DNA of 64,000 nt from VAXT01 sp963827725 (GCA_963827725.1 CAWHBM010000001.1:1922001-1986000), one strand, 5' to 3'; positions 27,887 to 36,625 are shown, counted from the stretch's first letter. Program-made: numbers and translations. Notes: generated by a model from the sequence alone, not told the origin.

Positions 27887-28524
27887 CAGCTAAGAGCCTC
27901 CTCGAACCGCGGGTCGTCGCGCACGGCGGCGAAGTCGTCGTCTCTGCGCGCGTCCTCGCGGAACCGCGGCAACAGCTCGACGGACCGTCGGAGGTGGGCG
28001 AACGTGTCGTCGCCGGTGTCGCCTGCGAGCGTTGCGAAGCACGCGTAGTTGTAATTCAAGCCCGCGTGGTCCGGCATGTGCTCGAGAGCGCCGCGGACCG
28101 CTTCGAGCGCGTCCGCGTAGCGCTGTTCGCCGTAGGCCGTCATGGACTCACTGTGGAACGGCCACGACTCACCCCAGTCGATCCCCTGGTACGCCTCACC
28201 GGGTGCGGCGCCGACAATGAGGATGGTTCCGTCCCCGGTTGCCTTCCGCCGCGACTCCGGCCCGACGAACACGAATGTCCCTGCGGGCGCGTCGACTGTC
28301 TCGCCGTCGACCTCGAAGGTTGCCTTCCCGTCGAGCACGATGTACAGCTCCTCCTGGCCCGACCCTGCCTCGTCGTGCTCCCCGATTACCGTGCCGTCCT
28401 CGCCGGGCGTGAAAGCGTTGATTCCGAATGCGTGGATCCCGAAGTGCTCGCGCACCGGGATATCTTTGCCGCGCCGCTCGATGTCGTCGAGACGGGCGAC
28501 CTTCCACTTCGGGTTGTCGTTCAT
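27886..28524 (-). CDS. Cupin domain protein with TPR-like C-terminus
   Basis: In this 212-residue protein, residues 1-115 form a cupin barrel (GEHDEAGSGQEELYIVLDGKATFEVDG, then APAGTFVFVGP). Residues 125-210 look like one to two TPR-type helical pairs (YADALEAVRGALEHMPDHAGLNYNYACF). No enzyme activity can be assigned. The ATG at 28524 is the first Met at the start of the fold. It is coupled to the YCII gene downstream. Confidence 0.75.
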   Translation of the reverse strand: MNDNPKWKVARLDDIERRGKDIPVREHFGIHAFGINAFTPGEDGTVIGEHDEAGSGQEELYIVLDGKATFEVDGETVDAPAGTFVFVGPESRRKATGDGTILIVGAAPGEAYQGIDWGESWPFHSESMTAYGEQRYADALEAVRGALEHMPDHAGLNYNYACFATLAGDTGDDTFAHLRRSVELLPRFREDARRDDDFAAVRDDPRFEEALS

Positions 28525-28592
28525 CCGATGACCTCCGTGTAGCCGATCGTTGCCAGTCATCGATCGTACTCGCCCATGGACTGAGCGGGAGT

Positions 28593-29618
28593 ATGCTCCG
28601 GACCTTGCTGAGCTTCGGCGTCACCGTCATGCCGGACCCCCCGTACGGGCGCCTGATCGAGCTCTTCCAGGCCGCCGAGAAGCACGGGTTCGAAACCGGC
28701 TGGACGTACGATTCGCACATCCTCTGGCAGGAGTCCTACGCGCTCCTCCCGCTCGCGGCAGCGCAGACGAAGACCCTCAAGCTCGGCCACTGCGTCACGA
28801 ACCCCGGCATCCGCGACCCGACGATCACGGCGAGCTGGTACGCGACCATGCAGGACGTCTCCAAGGGCCGGATGGTGATGGGCATCGGCCGCGGCGACTC
28901 GTCGCGGCGCGTTGTGGGCCTCAAGCCGGTCAAGATCGTCGAGTTCGAGCGGCGCCTCCGGATGATGAAGGAACTGATGAACGGCCGGCCCGTCTCGTGG
29001 AACGAGAAGGACCTCACGCTCGAGTGGGCCAGCGAGCTACCGGAGATCCCGATGCACGTCGCCGCGTACGGGCCCCGAGCGCTCGGAGTCGCCGGCCGCG
29101 TCGGTGACGGCGTCATCGTCCAGCTCGCCGACCCGCAAATCATCCAGTGGATCATGGAGACGGCCCGTACCGCGGCCACGGAGGAGGGACGCGACCCCGA
29201 CGCGCTCGAGTGCATCGTCTGCGCGCCGAGCCACATCGGCGACGACATCGCCGCCGCGCGGGAGCAAGTGCGCTGGTTCCCGGCGATGGTCTCGAATCAC
29301 GTCATGGACCTGATCGAGCGCTACGGCTTCGACTCGGAGATCCCGGCGGCGCTGACCGACTTCGTCAAGGCGCGCGAGTTCTACGACTACAAGGACCACA
29401 GTCGCGTCGGCGCCAAGCACGGCGAGTTCGTGACCGACGAGATCTGCGACCGCTTCTGCGTGCTGGGGACGGCCGAGCAGGCGACCGAGAAGCTGAAGGA
29501 GCTCGAGTCGATCGGCGTCGACCAGTTCAACATCTACCTCATGACCGAGGGCCAGGACGAAACGCTCGCGACCTACGGCAAAGAGATCATCCCGCTGTTC
29601 AGCAGCGTCGCCGCCTAG
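28593..29618 (+). CDS. LLM-class F420/FMN-dependent oxidoreductase
   Basis: This 341-residue TIM-barrel flavin enzyme shows FGVTVMPDPPYGRLIELFQ, LKLGHCVTNPGIRDP, GRMVMGIGRGDSSRRVVG and MHVAAYGPRALGVAGRVGDG. This matches the luciferase-like monooxygenase / F420-dependent reductase superfamily common in Actinomycetota. The ATG at 28593 is used; a TTG about 15 nt further in would also fit the barrel start. Substrate unknown. Confidence 0.85.
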   Translation: MLRTLLSFGVTVMPDPPYGRLIELFQAAEKHGFETGWTYDSHILWQESYALLPLAAAQTKTLKLGHCVTNPGIRDPTITASWYATMQDVSKGRMVMGIGRGDSSRRVVGLKPVKIVEFERRLRMMKELMNGRPVSWNEKDLTLEWASELPEIPMHVAAYGPRALGVAGRVGDGVIVQLADPQIIQWIMETARTAATEEGRDPDALECIVCAPSHIGDDIAAAREQVRWFPAMVSNHVMDLIERYGFDSEIPAALTDFVKAREFYDYKDHSRVGAKHGEFVTDEICDRFCVLGTAEQATEKLKELESIGVDQFNIYLMTEGQDETLATYGKEIIPLFSSVAA

Positions 29619-29631
29619 CGCCGCCCAAAAA

Positions 29632-29647
29632 TGACCCGAATGTGTCA
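29632..29647 (+). promoter_or_regulatory. TGAC-N8-GTCA dyad, copy 2
   Basis: TGACCCGAATGTGTCA lies 36 nt upstream of the glycosyltransferase ATG and matches 18945-18960 at 15 of 16 positions. Its symmetrical arms suggest a protein-binding site. Confidence 0.4.
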
Positions 29648-29683
29648 AGCGCCGCGCGTGGCTCCTGCGCGAAGCTGTCTCCC

Positions 29684-30382
29684 ATGCTCAACGAGTTTCG
29701 AGTGCGAGGTGGAGACGGCCCCCCTGCGGTGGGGCCGGGTCGCGTTCTCGCTCTGATCCCCGCCAACAACGACGAGGACCAGATTGTGGCCACGATCGAG
29801 TCGCTCCGCGAGCAAACCTTTCCGCCGGACGCGATCTTCGTCCTGGCGAACAACTGCTCCGAGGACACCATTCGCATCGCCGAAGAGGCGGGCGCCGTCG
29901 TCTACGAGACGGTCGACTCCGTCCACACCAAAGCGGGGGTGCTCAACCAGGCCCTCGAACTCCTTCTCCCGGGGCTCCGCGACGAGGACTTCATGCTCGT
30001 GCTCGACGCGGACTCCATGCTCGCCCCCAACTTCGTCAGTGAGACCCGCCGGTGCCTGCACGCAATCGCCGGCGGGTCCGGGGGCGTCTTGACATTGCGG
30101 GCCGGTGTTGGATTCGTCGGCATGCTCGGCGCCAACCAGCTGTGGGCCGGCGCGTATCTGCAAGACAAGGTGCTCCTCCTCCAGGGCACCGCGACGATGT
30201 TCTCGGTGCGCACGCTGTGGGAAGTCGTGACTGCGTGGGCAGGCGGCTACTCCCCAGATACCGCTGCGCTCGCCCATGACGTGCGCACCGAGGACAACCA
30301 GCTCACGCTCACGCTGCTCGATCTCGGTTACGAGGCGGTTTCGTCGGCCGATGAGACCGAGCAGTGGGCCCAGGCCGGCTGA
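29684..30382 (+). CDS. Family 2 glycosyltransferase, C-terminally short
   Basis: This 232-residue GT-A domain has RVLALIPANNDEDQIVATIESL, the D-x-D-like VLDADSML, LLQGTATMFSV and EDNQLTLTLLDLGYEAV. Processive GT2 enzymes continue with a Q-x-x-R-W motif and membrane helices. Here the protein stops at QWAQAG, just after the acceptor-site loop, and the next gene begins 32 nt later. It is therefore truncated by a late frameshift or a naturally short variant. A decayed paralogue is at 18945-19214. Confidence 0.7.
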   Translation: MLNEFRVRGGDGPPAVGPGRVLALIPANNDEDQIVATIESLREQTFPPDAIFVLANNCSEDTIRIAEEAGAVVYETVDSVHTKAGVLNQALELLLPGLRDEDFMLVLDADSMLAPNFVSETRRCLHAIAGGSGGVLTLRAGVGFVGMLGANQLWAGAYLQDKVLLLQGTATMFSVRTLWEVVTAWAGGYSPDTAALAHDVRTEDNQLTLTLLDLGYEAVSSADETEQWAQAG

Positions 30383-30413
30383 CTTCCGCTCATTCCGGCG
30401 TACACTCGTGTGT

Positions 30414-31001
30414 ATGTCGGGCTTGCGTCAGATGGGTGGTGACGTCGAGCAGGCGCTCGAGAACGTAAACGTCCCCAGCTACGTGATCGATGCGACGGGC
30501 ATCATCCGTTGGATCAATCCGGCGGCGGAGCGGCTGGTCGGCGATGTTCGGGGCCGCCAGTTCACCTCCGTCGTGGCGCCTGATGAGAAACGCCGGGCGC
30601 GTGAGTCCTTCGCGCAGAAGGTCGCGGGCACGGTCTCCGTCACGGACGCCGAGGTCAAGGTGATCGGCGCTGACGGCGAGCTCGTGAACATCGAGTTGAC
30701 CTCCGTGCCGCTCCGCCAGGGCGACCGGGTCATCGGCGTGTTCGGTCAGATTGCCCACCAGCCGTCCGATGCGCCGGTGAAGGCGCACCCGGCGCTGACG
30801 CCTCGCCAGTCCGAGGTCCTGCGCATGCTCGAGCACGGCCGCTCGACCGGGCAGATCGCCGACGAGCTGCATCTGAGCCGCGAGACGGTTCGGAACCACA
30901 TTCGGCACATGATGCAGAACCTCGGCGTTCACTCCCGGCTCGAGGCAGTCGCAGTCGCCCGCCGTGAGCACACGATGGCCCAGGCCGCCAGTAGTCCCTG
31001 A
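30414..31001 (+). CDS. PAS-LuxR transcriptional regulator
   Basis: This 195-residue protein has an N-terminal PAS domain (NVPSYVIDATGIIRWINPAAERLVG, then VPLRQGDRVIGVFGQI). A C-terminal LuxR/GerE helix-turn-helix follows (LTPRQSEVLRMLEHGRSTGQIA, then SRETVRNHIRHMM). It presumably senses a small signal and activates transcription. Its position after the glycosyltransferase makes it a candidate partner of the TGAC-N8-GTCA site, but that is only proximity. Confidence 0.85.
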   Translation: MSGLRQMGGDVEQALENVNVPSYVIDATGIIRWINPAAERLVGDVRGRQFTSVVAPDEKRRARESFAQKVAGTVSVTDAEVKVIGADGELVNIELTSVPLRQGDRVIGVFGQIAHQPSDAPVKAHPALTPRQSEVLRMLEHGRSTGQIADELHLSRETVRNHIRHMMQNLGVHSRLEAVAVARREHTMAQAASSP

Positions 31002-31040
31002 ACGCACCCCTGACCGCCAGCCGACGACGCGCGCGGGAGC

Positions 31041-31454
31041 CTAGACCGGCTCGAAGAGCCGATTCCTGTTTTGCACGGCGAAGACGAGCGTCGCCGGGAG
31101 CAGCAAGGCGAAGCCGACCGCGACGGCGATGTCCGCGAGGTTGAACGCCACGCCGCCGGCAGCGATCGGATTGGGCACGCCTTGCAGCGAGGGCCAGAGC
31201 GCAATCGAGACGAGGTTCCCTGCCGCTCCGCCGAGCACCACGCCGCCGGCGAAGGCGATCGATCTCGAGCGAGTCAGCGACACGGCCCAGGCCCATACGA
31301 GCGACGCAGCCGCGATTCCGGCCACGTAGAGCGCCGAGCGGTCATGCGCAAGGACGGCGCCGCTGTGCTCGGAGATCGAGAACGCCTTGTGGGCGAGGTC
31401 GAGGGTCGCGACCAGCGCGGCAGCGCCCAGCAGCAGGGCAATTGTCCGGCTCAC
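31041..31454 (-). CDS. Signal peptidase II-like membrane protein with altered active site
   Basis: This roughly 137-residue protein with four hydrophobic segments follows the LspA plan: D-x-x-x-K in TLDLAHKAF, GGAAGNLVSIAL where LspA has G-N-x-x-D-R, and AFNLADIAVAVG carrying the second Asp. The first catalytic Asp position is Ser (GNLVS), so lipoprotein signal peptidase activity is doubtful. It may be a pseudo-enzyme paralogue. The GTG at 31454 begins directly before the first helix; an ATG at 31502 gives a longer, less natural N-terminus. Confidence 0.65.
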   Translation of the reverse strand: MSRTIALLLGAAALVATLDLAHKAFSISEHSGAVLAHDRSALYVAGIAAASLVWAWAVSLTRSRSIAFAGGVVLGGAAGNLVSIALWPSLQGVPNPIAAGGVAFNLADIAVAVGFALLLPATLVFAVQNRNRLFEPV

Positions 31455-31470
31455 GCCGGGGAAGTATGAG

Positions 31471-31668
31471 CTAGCCGGAGCTCGGCACGAAACGCCTGGC
31501 AAATCGCAGCACCGCGTAGCCGGCGCCCGCAGCTCCAGCTGCGGCGAGGGAGAAGATGTTCGTCGTGACGCAGGTGCGGCAGGCGTTGCAGCAGACCGCG
31601 GCCATCGGAGCGTGTTCGCCGTACTTCCCGGCAGCCTGAGCCAGGCGGCTCGTCCAGATTTGCTTCAC
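31471..31668 (-). CDS. Small Cys-rich membrane protein
   Basis: This 65-residue protein has VCCNACRTC (four Cys in nine residues) directly before a hydrophobic segment (IFSLAAAGAAGAGYAVL), and ends basic. The Cys cluster at a membrane edge could bind metal or form disulfides. No known family is recognised. It lies 16 nt upstream of the LspA-like gene on the same strand. Confidence 0.5.
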   Translation of the reverse strand: MKQIWTSRLAQAAGKYGEHAPMAAVCCNACRTCVTTNIFSLAAAGAAGAGYAVLRFARRFVPSSG

Positions 31669-31684
31669 GGACGAAGCGTAGTCG

Positions 31685-31909
31685 CTAAGCGGCGCGCGCA
31701 GGCCTGAGTTTCTGCCGCTTCGTCCTGATCGCCCGCAACCGCTGGCTGAGCCGGGCCCACGCCCACGGCTCCACTTCCTTGTAGCGCTGCACTGACTGAC
31801 CCCTCGTCGCGGCGAGATACTCGAACCAGGCGTCGGCTTCTTCGATCAGCAGCAACTCGTGCGCTTCTCGTCTTGTCGTCGGCACCAGGGATTCCCTTTC
31901 CTCGCTCAT
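31685..31909 (-). CDS. Small conserved-looking hypothetical protein
   Basis: This 74-residue soluble protein (MSEERESLVPTTRREAHELL, then ADAWFEYLAATRGQSVQRYKEVEPWAW) is rich in aromatic and charged residues and ends basic. It lies between rodA and the Cys-rich gene on the same strand. Codon pattern and clean start support coding; function unknown. Confidence 0.45.
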   Translation of the reverse strand: MSEERESLVPTTRREAHELLLIEEADAWFEYLAATRGQSVQRYKEVEPWAWARLSQRLRAIRTKRQKLRPARAA

Positions 31910-31972
31910 GCGTCACGATGCTAGGACCTGGACCGGACGGAGCCGAGTCACGACTTAGTAACAGTTCGCTAC

Positions 31973-33142
31973 TTACGAGCGGCGGCGGACGCAGATCGAC
32001 TGCAGCACGCCGATTGCGAGCATGTTTGCGACCATCGACGAGCCGCCGACGCTCACGAACGGCAAGGGAATCCCGGTGACCGGGGCCATCCCGATCGTCA
32101 TCCCCACGTTGATGAAGATCTGGACGAGGAGCATGACCGCGATGCCGCCGGCCGCAATCGCCGAGAAGGCGTCGCGCGCGAGCGTGATCACCTTGATCGC
32201 GCGCCAGATCACGAGCAGGTAGAGCAGCAGCAGGATCGTCGCGCCCAGGAACCCTCGCTGCTCGGCGGTCGAGGCGAACACGAAGTCGGTCGCGTGCTCG
32301 GGGAGGTAGTTGAAGTTCGTCTGCGTCGCGCCTTCCGCGCCGCGCCCGGTCAGTCCGCCCGCCCCCACGGCGATCGTCGCCTGCGTGCTGTTGTACGTCG
32401 ATCCGCGCGGGTCCTCCGACGGGTTCGTGAAGCCGGTGATCCGCTCGCGCTGGTACGGCTTCAGGATGTCGACGCCGATCGTCGGGCCGAGCCAGAGGAC
32501 GAACGTCGCCGCAAACGCGCCGAGCACGAGCAGGGCCGAGACCTGCGACCACCGCGTTCCGGCCACGAAGAGCGTCGCGCCGAGGATCGCGGCGTAGACG
32601 ATCGCCGTCCCGAAGTCGGGCTGCAGGAAGACGAGCACGATCGGCAGCGCGGCGAGCCCGACGGCGGTCATCGTCGTGCGCCGCTCGTAGACCGCCTTGC
32701 CCTTGTCCGCAAGGAATGCGGCCAGGAACAGCACGAGCAGGACCTTTCCGAACTCGGACGGCTGGAAGCGAAACGGGCCGAGGTCGATCCAGCGCTGACT
32801 GCCGCGGACGTTCGTCCCCAGGATCGGAGTGACGATCAGCATCGCGATCATCACGCCGTAGACGACGCGCGCGTGCCTGCGCCAGAAGCCGGGCTCGACG
32901 AACGTCATCGCGACCATCCCGGCTGCGCCGATGAGCGCGAACACCGCCTGGCGCACGACGTAGTAGTTGGAGTCGCCCGCGACGTCGTCCTTCGTGATCC
33001 CGGAGATGACCCAGAGGCCGTACGCCACGATTCCGCCGGTCGCAAGGAGGAGCACCCAGTCGAGGTTGCGCAGGAACGAGCTGTCGCGCGCGCGGGCGCG
33101 GGGCCTCGTCGAGATTCGCCGGCTGGCTGCGTAGTCGACCAT
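31973..33142 (-). CDS. rodA: Rod-shape SEDS glycosyltransferase RodA
   Basis: This 389-residue SEDS-family peptidoglycan polymerase works with the class B PBP encoded upstream. Around ten membrane helices are visible. Typical segments are RGSQRWIDLGPFRFQPSEFGKVLLVLFLA and AEQRGFLGATILLLLYLLVIW, then GMAPVTGIPLPFVSVGGSSM. The ATG overlaps the PBP2 stop by one base (TGATG). It is the last gene of mreB-mreC-mreD-mrdA-rodA. Confidence 0.95.
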   Translation of the reverse strand: MVDYAASRRISTRPRARARDSSFLRNLDWVLLLATGGIVAYGLWVISGITKDDVAGDSNYYVVRQAVFALIGAAGMVAMTFVEPGFWRRHARVVYGVMIAMLIVTPILGTNVRGSQRWIDLGPFRFQPSEFGKVLLVLFLAAFLADKGKAVYERRTTMTAVGLAALPIVLVFLQPDFGTAIVYAAILGATLFVAGTRWSQVSALLVLGAFAATFVLWLGPTIGVDILKPYQRERITGFTNPSEDPRGSTYNSTQATIAVGAGGLTGRGAEGATQTNFNYLPEHATDFVFASTAEQRGFLGATILLLLYLLVIWRAIKVITLARDAFSAIAAGGIAVMLLVQIFINVGMTIGMAPVTGIPLPFVSVGGSSMVANMLAIGVLQSICVRRRS

Positions 33143-35136
33143 CAGTCCGTGCTCGCCTCGCTGACGGCGCCTGCTTCCATGCCGAAGAAGGACTCGAAGA
33201 CCTGCAGAGCCGCGGGCGCCGCGGCCTCACCGCCGAAGCCGCCGTTCTCGATCACCGCGCAGACGACGAGCTTCGGGGCATCGCCGAACGGGCCGTAGCC
33301 GCACCACCAGGAGGTGTCGGTCAGGTTGCCGTCGACGATCTTCTCGGCCGTCCCCGTCTTGCCGGCGATCCCGATCGGGAAGTGGCCGAAGACGGTGGAC
33401 GAGGTGCCGAGCGGCGAGTGGGTCGCGTCGTACAGGCCCTGGCGCACGGCCTGGAGCGCGTCGGGATCGAGGTTCAGCTCCTTCGCGGGCGGGTGGTAGG
33501 TACGCAGCACGACGGGCGGCGCGGCCGGTCCGCTGCCGGAACCCGGCTGTTCAACCGCGGCGACGATGTGCGGAGTCACGAGCTTGCCGCCGTTCGCCAC
33601 GAGCGCGTAGAACCGCGCCATCTGCAGCGGCGTCACCTGCATGTCCTTCTGGCCGATCGCAAGCTGGACGGAATCCCCGGACTTCCACAGGCTCTCGATC
33701 TCCCACGTCTCCGGATACGCCTCCTTCGTGTACGTCTTCTTGCGCCATTCGATCGTGGGCACGAGGCCCGCCTCCTCCGGACCGACGTCGAGCCCCGTCG
33801 GCTCGCCGAAGCCGAAGGTCTTCGCCCAGCGCTGGAGTGGCTGGCCGCGGTCTGCGGGCAGGTCGTAGAAGCTCTTGCCCACCTGGTAGAAGTAGGTGTC
33901 GCACGACTGCGCGATCGCCGTCGGCAGTGTCATCGACTGGTTCGCGTTCGGGTCCCAGTTGTTGAACTTGTGGCCGTCGATCGTGAGGCTGCCGGTGCAA
34001 AGCAGCGAGTCGTACGGCCTGAGGATCTGCTCCTGCATCGCGGCGAGTGCGGTCACGGGCTTGAACGTCGAGCCCGGTGGATAGACGCCTGCGATCGCGC
34101 GGTTCAGCGCGGGGAAGTCCGCTTCTTCGGCTGCGGCCGGCTCGATGAGCGGCGCGAGCTCGTGCTTCTTGCGCGACGTGAAGACGTTCGGGTCGTAGCT
34201 CGGGTAGGACGCGAGCGCCCTGACGGCTCCGTTGCGTGGATCGAGCGCGACGATCGCTCCCGCCGTCGCGTACCAGTTCTTGTTCGCCTGCGCGCGGTTG
34301 ATCCCGTCGATCACGGCCTGCTGCGCGGCCCGCTGGAGCTTCGCGTCGAGCGTCAGCCGCACGGCATAGCCGGGGCCTGGATTCTCCTTCACCTCGACGG
34401 GGCTCGTCGGCCGGCCGAGGGAGTCGACCCGCAACTGGTTGAGGCCGGTCTGCCCGCGCAGCTCCTTGTCGAACGAGGACTCGATTCCGCCCTGGCCGAT
34501 CTTGTCTCCGAGCGTGTACCCCTTGAGCTTTTTCAGCTGCGGCTCGGAGATCTCGCCGACGTAGCCCATGAGCTGGGCGGCGAGGTCGCCCTGCCGGTAC
34601 TGCCGGACGTACGTGTTCGAGATCTGCACGCCCGGGAACTCCGTCTGGTGCTCGTAGAGATACCGCACCTCGTGTTCCGTCGCGAACTGCTTCACGGTGA
34701 CGGGAGTGACCGGGTCGTTGAGGTTCTTGTCGATCTCGCGCGTGACGTCTGCCAGCGGGACGTTCAGGATCCGCGCGAGGCGCCGCAGCTCCTGGTAGGC
34801 CCCCTTCTTCGGTAGATCGGCCGGCCAGACTCGGACCGCGGTCCCGCTCCTGTTGTCGACGAGAACGGCGCCCCAGCGGTCCTTGATCGGGCCGCGCGGC
34901 GCCTCGAGGCGCAGCAGACGGAGCTGGTTGTTCTCGGCCGCCTGCAGGAACTGGTTCCCGGAGAGGACCTGGATGGCCCAGAGGCGGAAGAAGAGGATGG
35001 CGAACGCCGTGAGGACGAGGACGCCGAGGATTCCGATCCGGAAGACGGTCTGCGGCGTCAGGCGGTACGGGCCCTCGGCACGCGGATCGGGCGGGAGGAA
35101 GCGGCCCGGCCGGTATGTGCCCCCGCGGCTAGCCAA
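33142..35136 (-). CDS. mrdA: Penicillin-binding protein 2 (elongasome transpeptidase)
   Basis: In this 664-residue class B PBP, a membrane anchor (residues about 32-55) is followed by the pedestal domain (DRWGAVLVDNRSGTAVRVWP). The transpeptidase domain has GSTFKPVTAL (S-x-x-K nucleophile), AQSCDTYFYQVG (S-x-D/N position) and GIAGKTGTAEK (K-T-G). It crosslinks lateral-wall peptidoglycan with RodA. The start is TTG at 35136, overlapping mreD by 8 nt. Confidence 0.95.
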   Translation of the reverse strand: MASRGGTYRPGRFLPPDPRAEGPYRLTPQTVFRIGILGVLVLTAFAILFFRLWAIQVLSGNQFLQAAENNQLRLLRLEAPRGPIKDRWGAVLVDNRSGTAVRVWPADLPKKGAYQELRRLARILNVPLADVTREIDKNLNDPVTPVTVKQFATEHEVRYLYEHQTEFPGVQISNTYVRQYRQGDLAAQLMGYVGEISEPQLKKLKGYTLGDKIGQGGIESSFDKELRGQTGLNQLRVDSLGRPTSPVEVKENPGPGYAVRLTLDAKLQRAAQQAVIDGINRAQANKNWYATAGAIVALDPRNGAVRALASYPSYDPNVFTSRKKHELAPLIEPAAAEEADFPALNRAIAGVYPPGSTFKPVTALAAMQEQILRPYDSLLCTGSLTIDGHKFNNWDPNANQSMTLPTAIAQSCDTYFYQVGKSFYDLPADRGQPLQRWAKTFGFGEPTGLDVGPEEAGLVPTIEWRKKTYTKEAYPETWEIESLWKSGDSVQLAIGQKDMQVTPLQMARFYALVANGGKLVTPHIVAAVEQPGSGSGPAAPPVVLRTYHPPAKELNLDPDALQAVRQGLYDATHSPLGTSSTVFGHFPIGIAGKTGTAEKIVDGNLTDTSWWCGYGPFGDAPKLVVCAVIENGGFGGEAAAPAALQVFESFFGMEAGAVSEASTD

Positions 35137-35641
35137 CGAACTCGACCTCCGGGCGGCGTGTCGGCGCCTGGAAGATGCGGCGGACGAGCGCGAAGACGGG
35201 GAAGGCGATCAGGAGGTTGAGCAGCACGGTTCCCGGCAGCACGTGGAGGAGCGCGACGCTCGCGGAGGCCGGCTCGCGGAGCAGGTAGTGAAGGATGAGC
35301 GCCCCGACCGAGTAGAGAACGGTGACGACGGCGACTGAGAGCGGCGGGGCGTGCGCGCGGTCGCGACCTGTCGTCTCGCCGTAGCGACCGATCCAGAAGC
35401 CGGCGAGGGTCAGGAGGAGCGAGGTGAACCCGAGGGTGCCGAGCTGGGCGATGTCGAGCACGAGCCCGGCCCAGAAGCCGGAGATCGCGCCGAAGATGGA
35501 GCCCTTGGTGAGCGCGACGGCAACGAGGAGGACGAGAACGAGGTCGGGTGAGCCGCCGAAGATCCCGATCGAGGAGACGATCGCCACCTGGATCACGACG
35601 GCGAAGAAGAAGAGCGCAGCGGATTTCGCGATGTCGGCCAT
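35129..35641 (-). CDS. mreD: Rod shape-determining protein MreD
   Basis: This 170-residue protein has about five membrane segments: ADIAKSAALFFFAVVIQVAI, GSPDLVLVLLVAVAL, GAISGFWAGLVLDIAQLG, LLTLAGFWIG and LLNLLIAFPVFALV. It links MreC to the synthases in the elongasome. Either ATG at 35641 (TGATG overlap with mreC) or GTG at 35644 could start it. Position in the operon secures the call. Confidence 0.9.
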   Translation of the reverse strand: MADIAKSAALFFFAVVIQVAIVSSIGIFGGSPDLVLVLLVAVALTKGSIFGAISGFWAGLVLDIAQLGTLGFTSLLLTLAGFWIGRYGETTGRDRAHAPPLSVAVVTVLYSVGALILHYLLREPASASVALLHVLPGTVLLNLLIAFPVFALVRRIFQAPTRRPEVEFVG

Positions 35642-36591
35642 CACGGCATCCGTGGCCTCGGCTTGTCGCTGACGAGGACGATGACGGCGTCGAGCGAACT
35701 GAAGTCGACGGCCGGCAGGATCTGGACGTTCTGGAACGAGTCGATCTCGGTCTGGCCGACCTTCGTCACCTCGCCGATCGGGATCCCCTTTGGGTAGAAG
35801 GAGGGGAGCTTCCCCTGCTGGAGGCCCGCGGTGACGACGAGGTCGCCCTCCCTCACCGTCTTGCTCTTCGAGACGCGGTCGAGGAAGAGGACATCCTCCG
35901 CGCCCTGGCTGTGACGAACGGTGCCGATTGCGCCGGTCTGGTAGTCCTTCGCTGTGACCGCGCTCTCCTTGTCGGTGAGGAGCGTGACCTTCGCGACATC
36001 CCGGGTCACCTTCGTCACCCGGCCGACGAGGCCGTCGTCGGTGACAACCGCGTCGTAGACGTCGATGCCGCTGGTGCGACCAGCGGAGATGAGGACGGTC
36101 TGGTCGAACTGGCTAGCGGGGTTCGAGATGACGCTCGCCGTGACGGATCTCTTGAAGTCCTCGGGAAAAGTGGGCCCGCGCTTGTACTTGAGGAGCTCGC
36201 GGAGCGTCGCTGCCTCCTGAACGGCGTTCGCCGTTGCGATGGCGTCCTGGCGCGCCTTGCTCAGATCACTGCGGAGCTTCTCGTTTTCAGCGCGCGCGTG
36301 GAAGAGGTCGGCCGTCCAGTTGTAGGCATCCTGGAACGGCTGTGCGATTCGGTTCGCGCCGATCTCGAAGGGGCGGATGACGCTCGCACCCGCGCTCTGG
36401 AAGTCGTGCAGGCCGCCGTTCGGTGACTCGCGGAAGTAGACGGTGATCATCGCCAGCGAGGCGAGAACGAGCAGGCCGACGAGAAGCCGCCTTTTCAGGG
36501 GGCCTGACGTCCGCGAGGAGTACCGGGGGGCGACTGCGCGCCGAACTGGAGAGCCGAGCGCCGCCACCCGCGCGCTGCGATTCCTAGGCAC
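35641..36591 (-). CDS. mreC: Rod shape-determining protein MreC
   Basis: This 316-residue protein has one N-terminal membrane helix (LLVGLLVLASLAMITVYF), a coiled-coil segment (ENEKLRSDLSKARQDAIATA) and the periplasm-side beta domain (ASVISNPASQFDQTVLISAG, then DDGLVGRVTKVTRDVAKVTLLTD). GTG start at 36591. It scaffolds PBP2/RodA with MreB and MreD. Confidence 0.95.
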   Translation of the reverse strand: MPRNRSARVAALGSPVRRAVAPRYSSRTSGPLKRRLLVGLLVLASLAMITVYFRESPNGGLHDFQSAGASVIRPFEIGANRIAQPFQDAYNWTADLFHARAENEKLRSDLSKARQDAIATANAVQEAATLRELLKYKRGPTFPEDFKRSVTASVISNPASQFDQTVLISAGRTSGIDVYDAVVTDDGLVGRVTKVTRDVAKVTLLTDKESAVTAKDYQTGAIGTVRHSQGAEDVLFLDRVSKSKTVREGDLVVTAGLQQGKLPSFYPKGIPIGEVTKVGQTEIDSFQNVQILPAVDFSSLDAVIVLVSDKPRPRMP

Positions 36592-36625
36592 GGGCTTTGA
36601 GGTTAGCGAACTGCGCAGAAAGCGC

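Noticed and set aside
31471..31909. Two adjacent small genes considered as a toxin-antitoxin or lanthipeptide locus
   Set aside because: No modification, protease or DNA-binding motif is present, and the two genes do not overlap in the usual toxin-antitoxin way.
33382..34815. A 477-codon open frame antisense to mrdA
   Set aside because: PBP2 on the other strand has all its active-site motifs; the antisense product is Arg/Leu-rich with no domain, as expected from GC-rich third positions.
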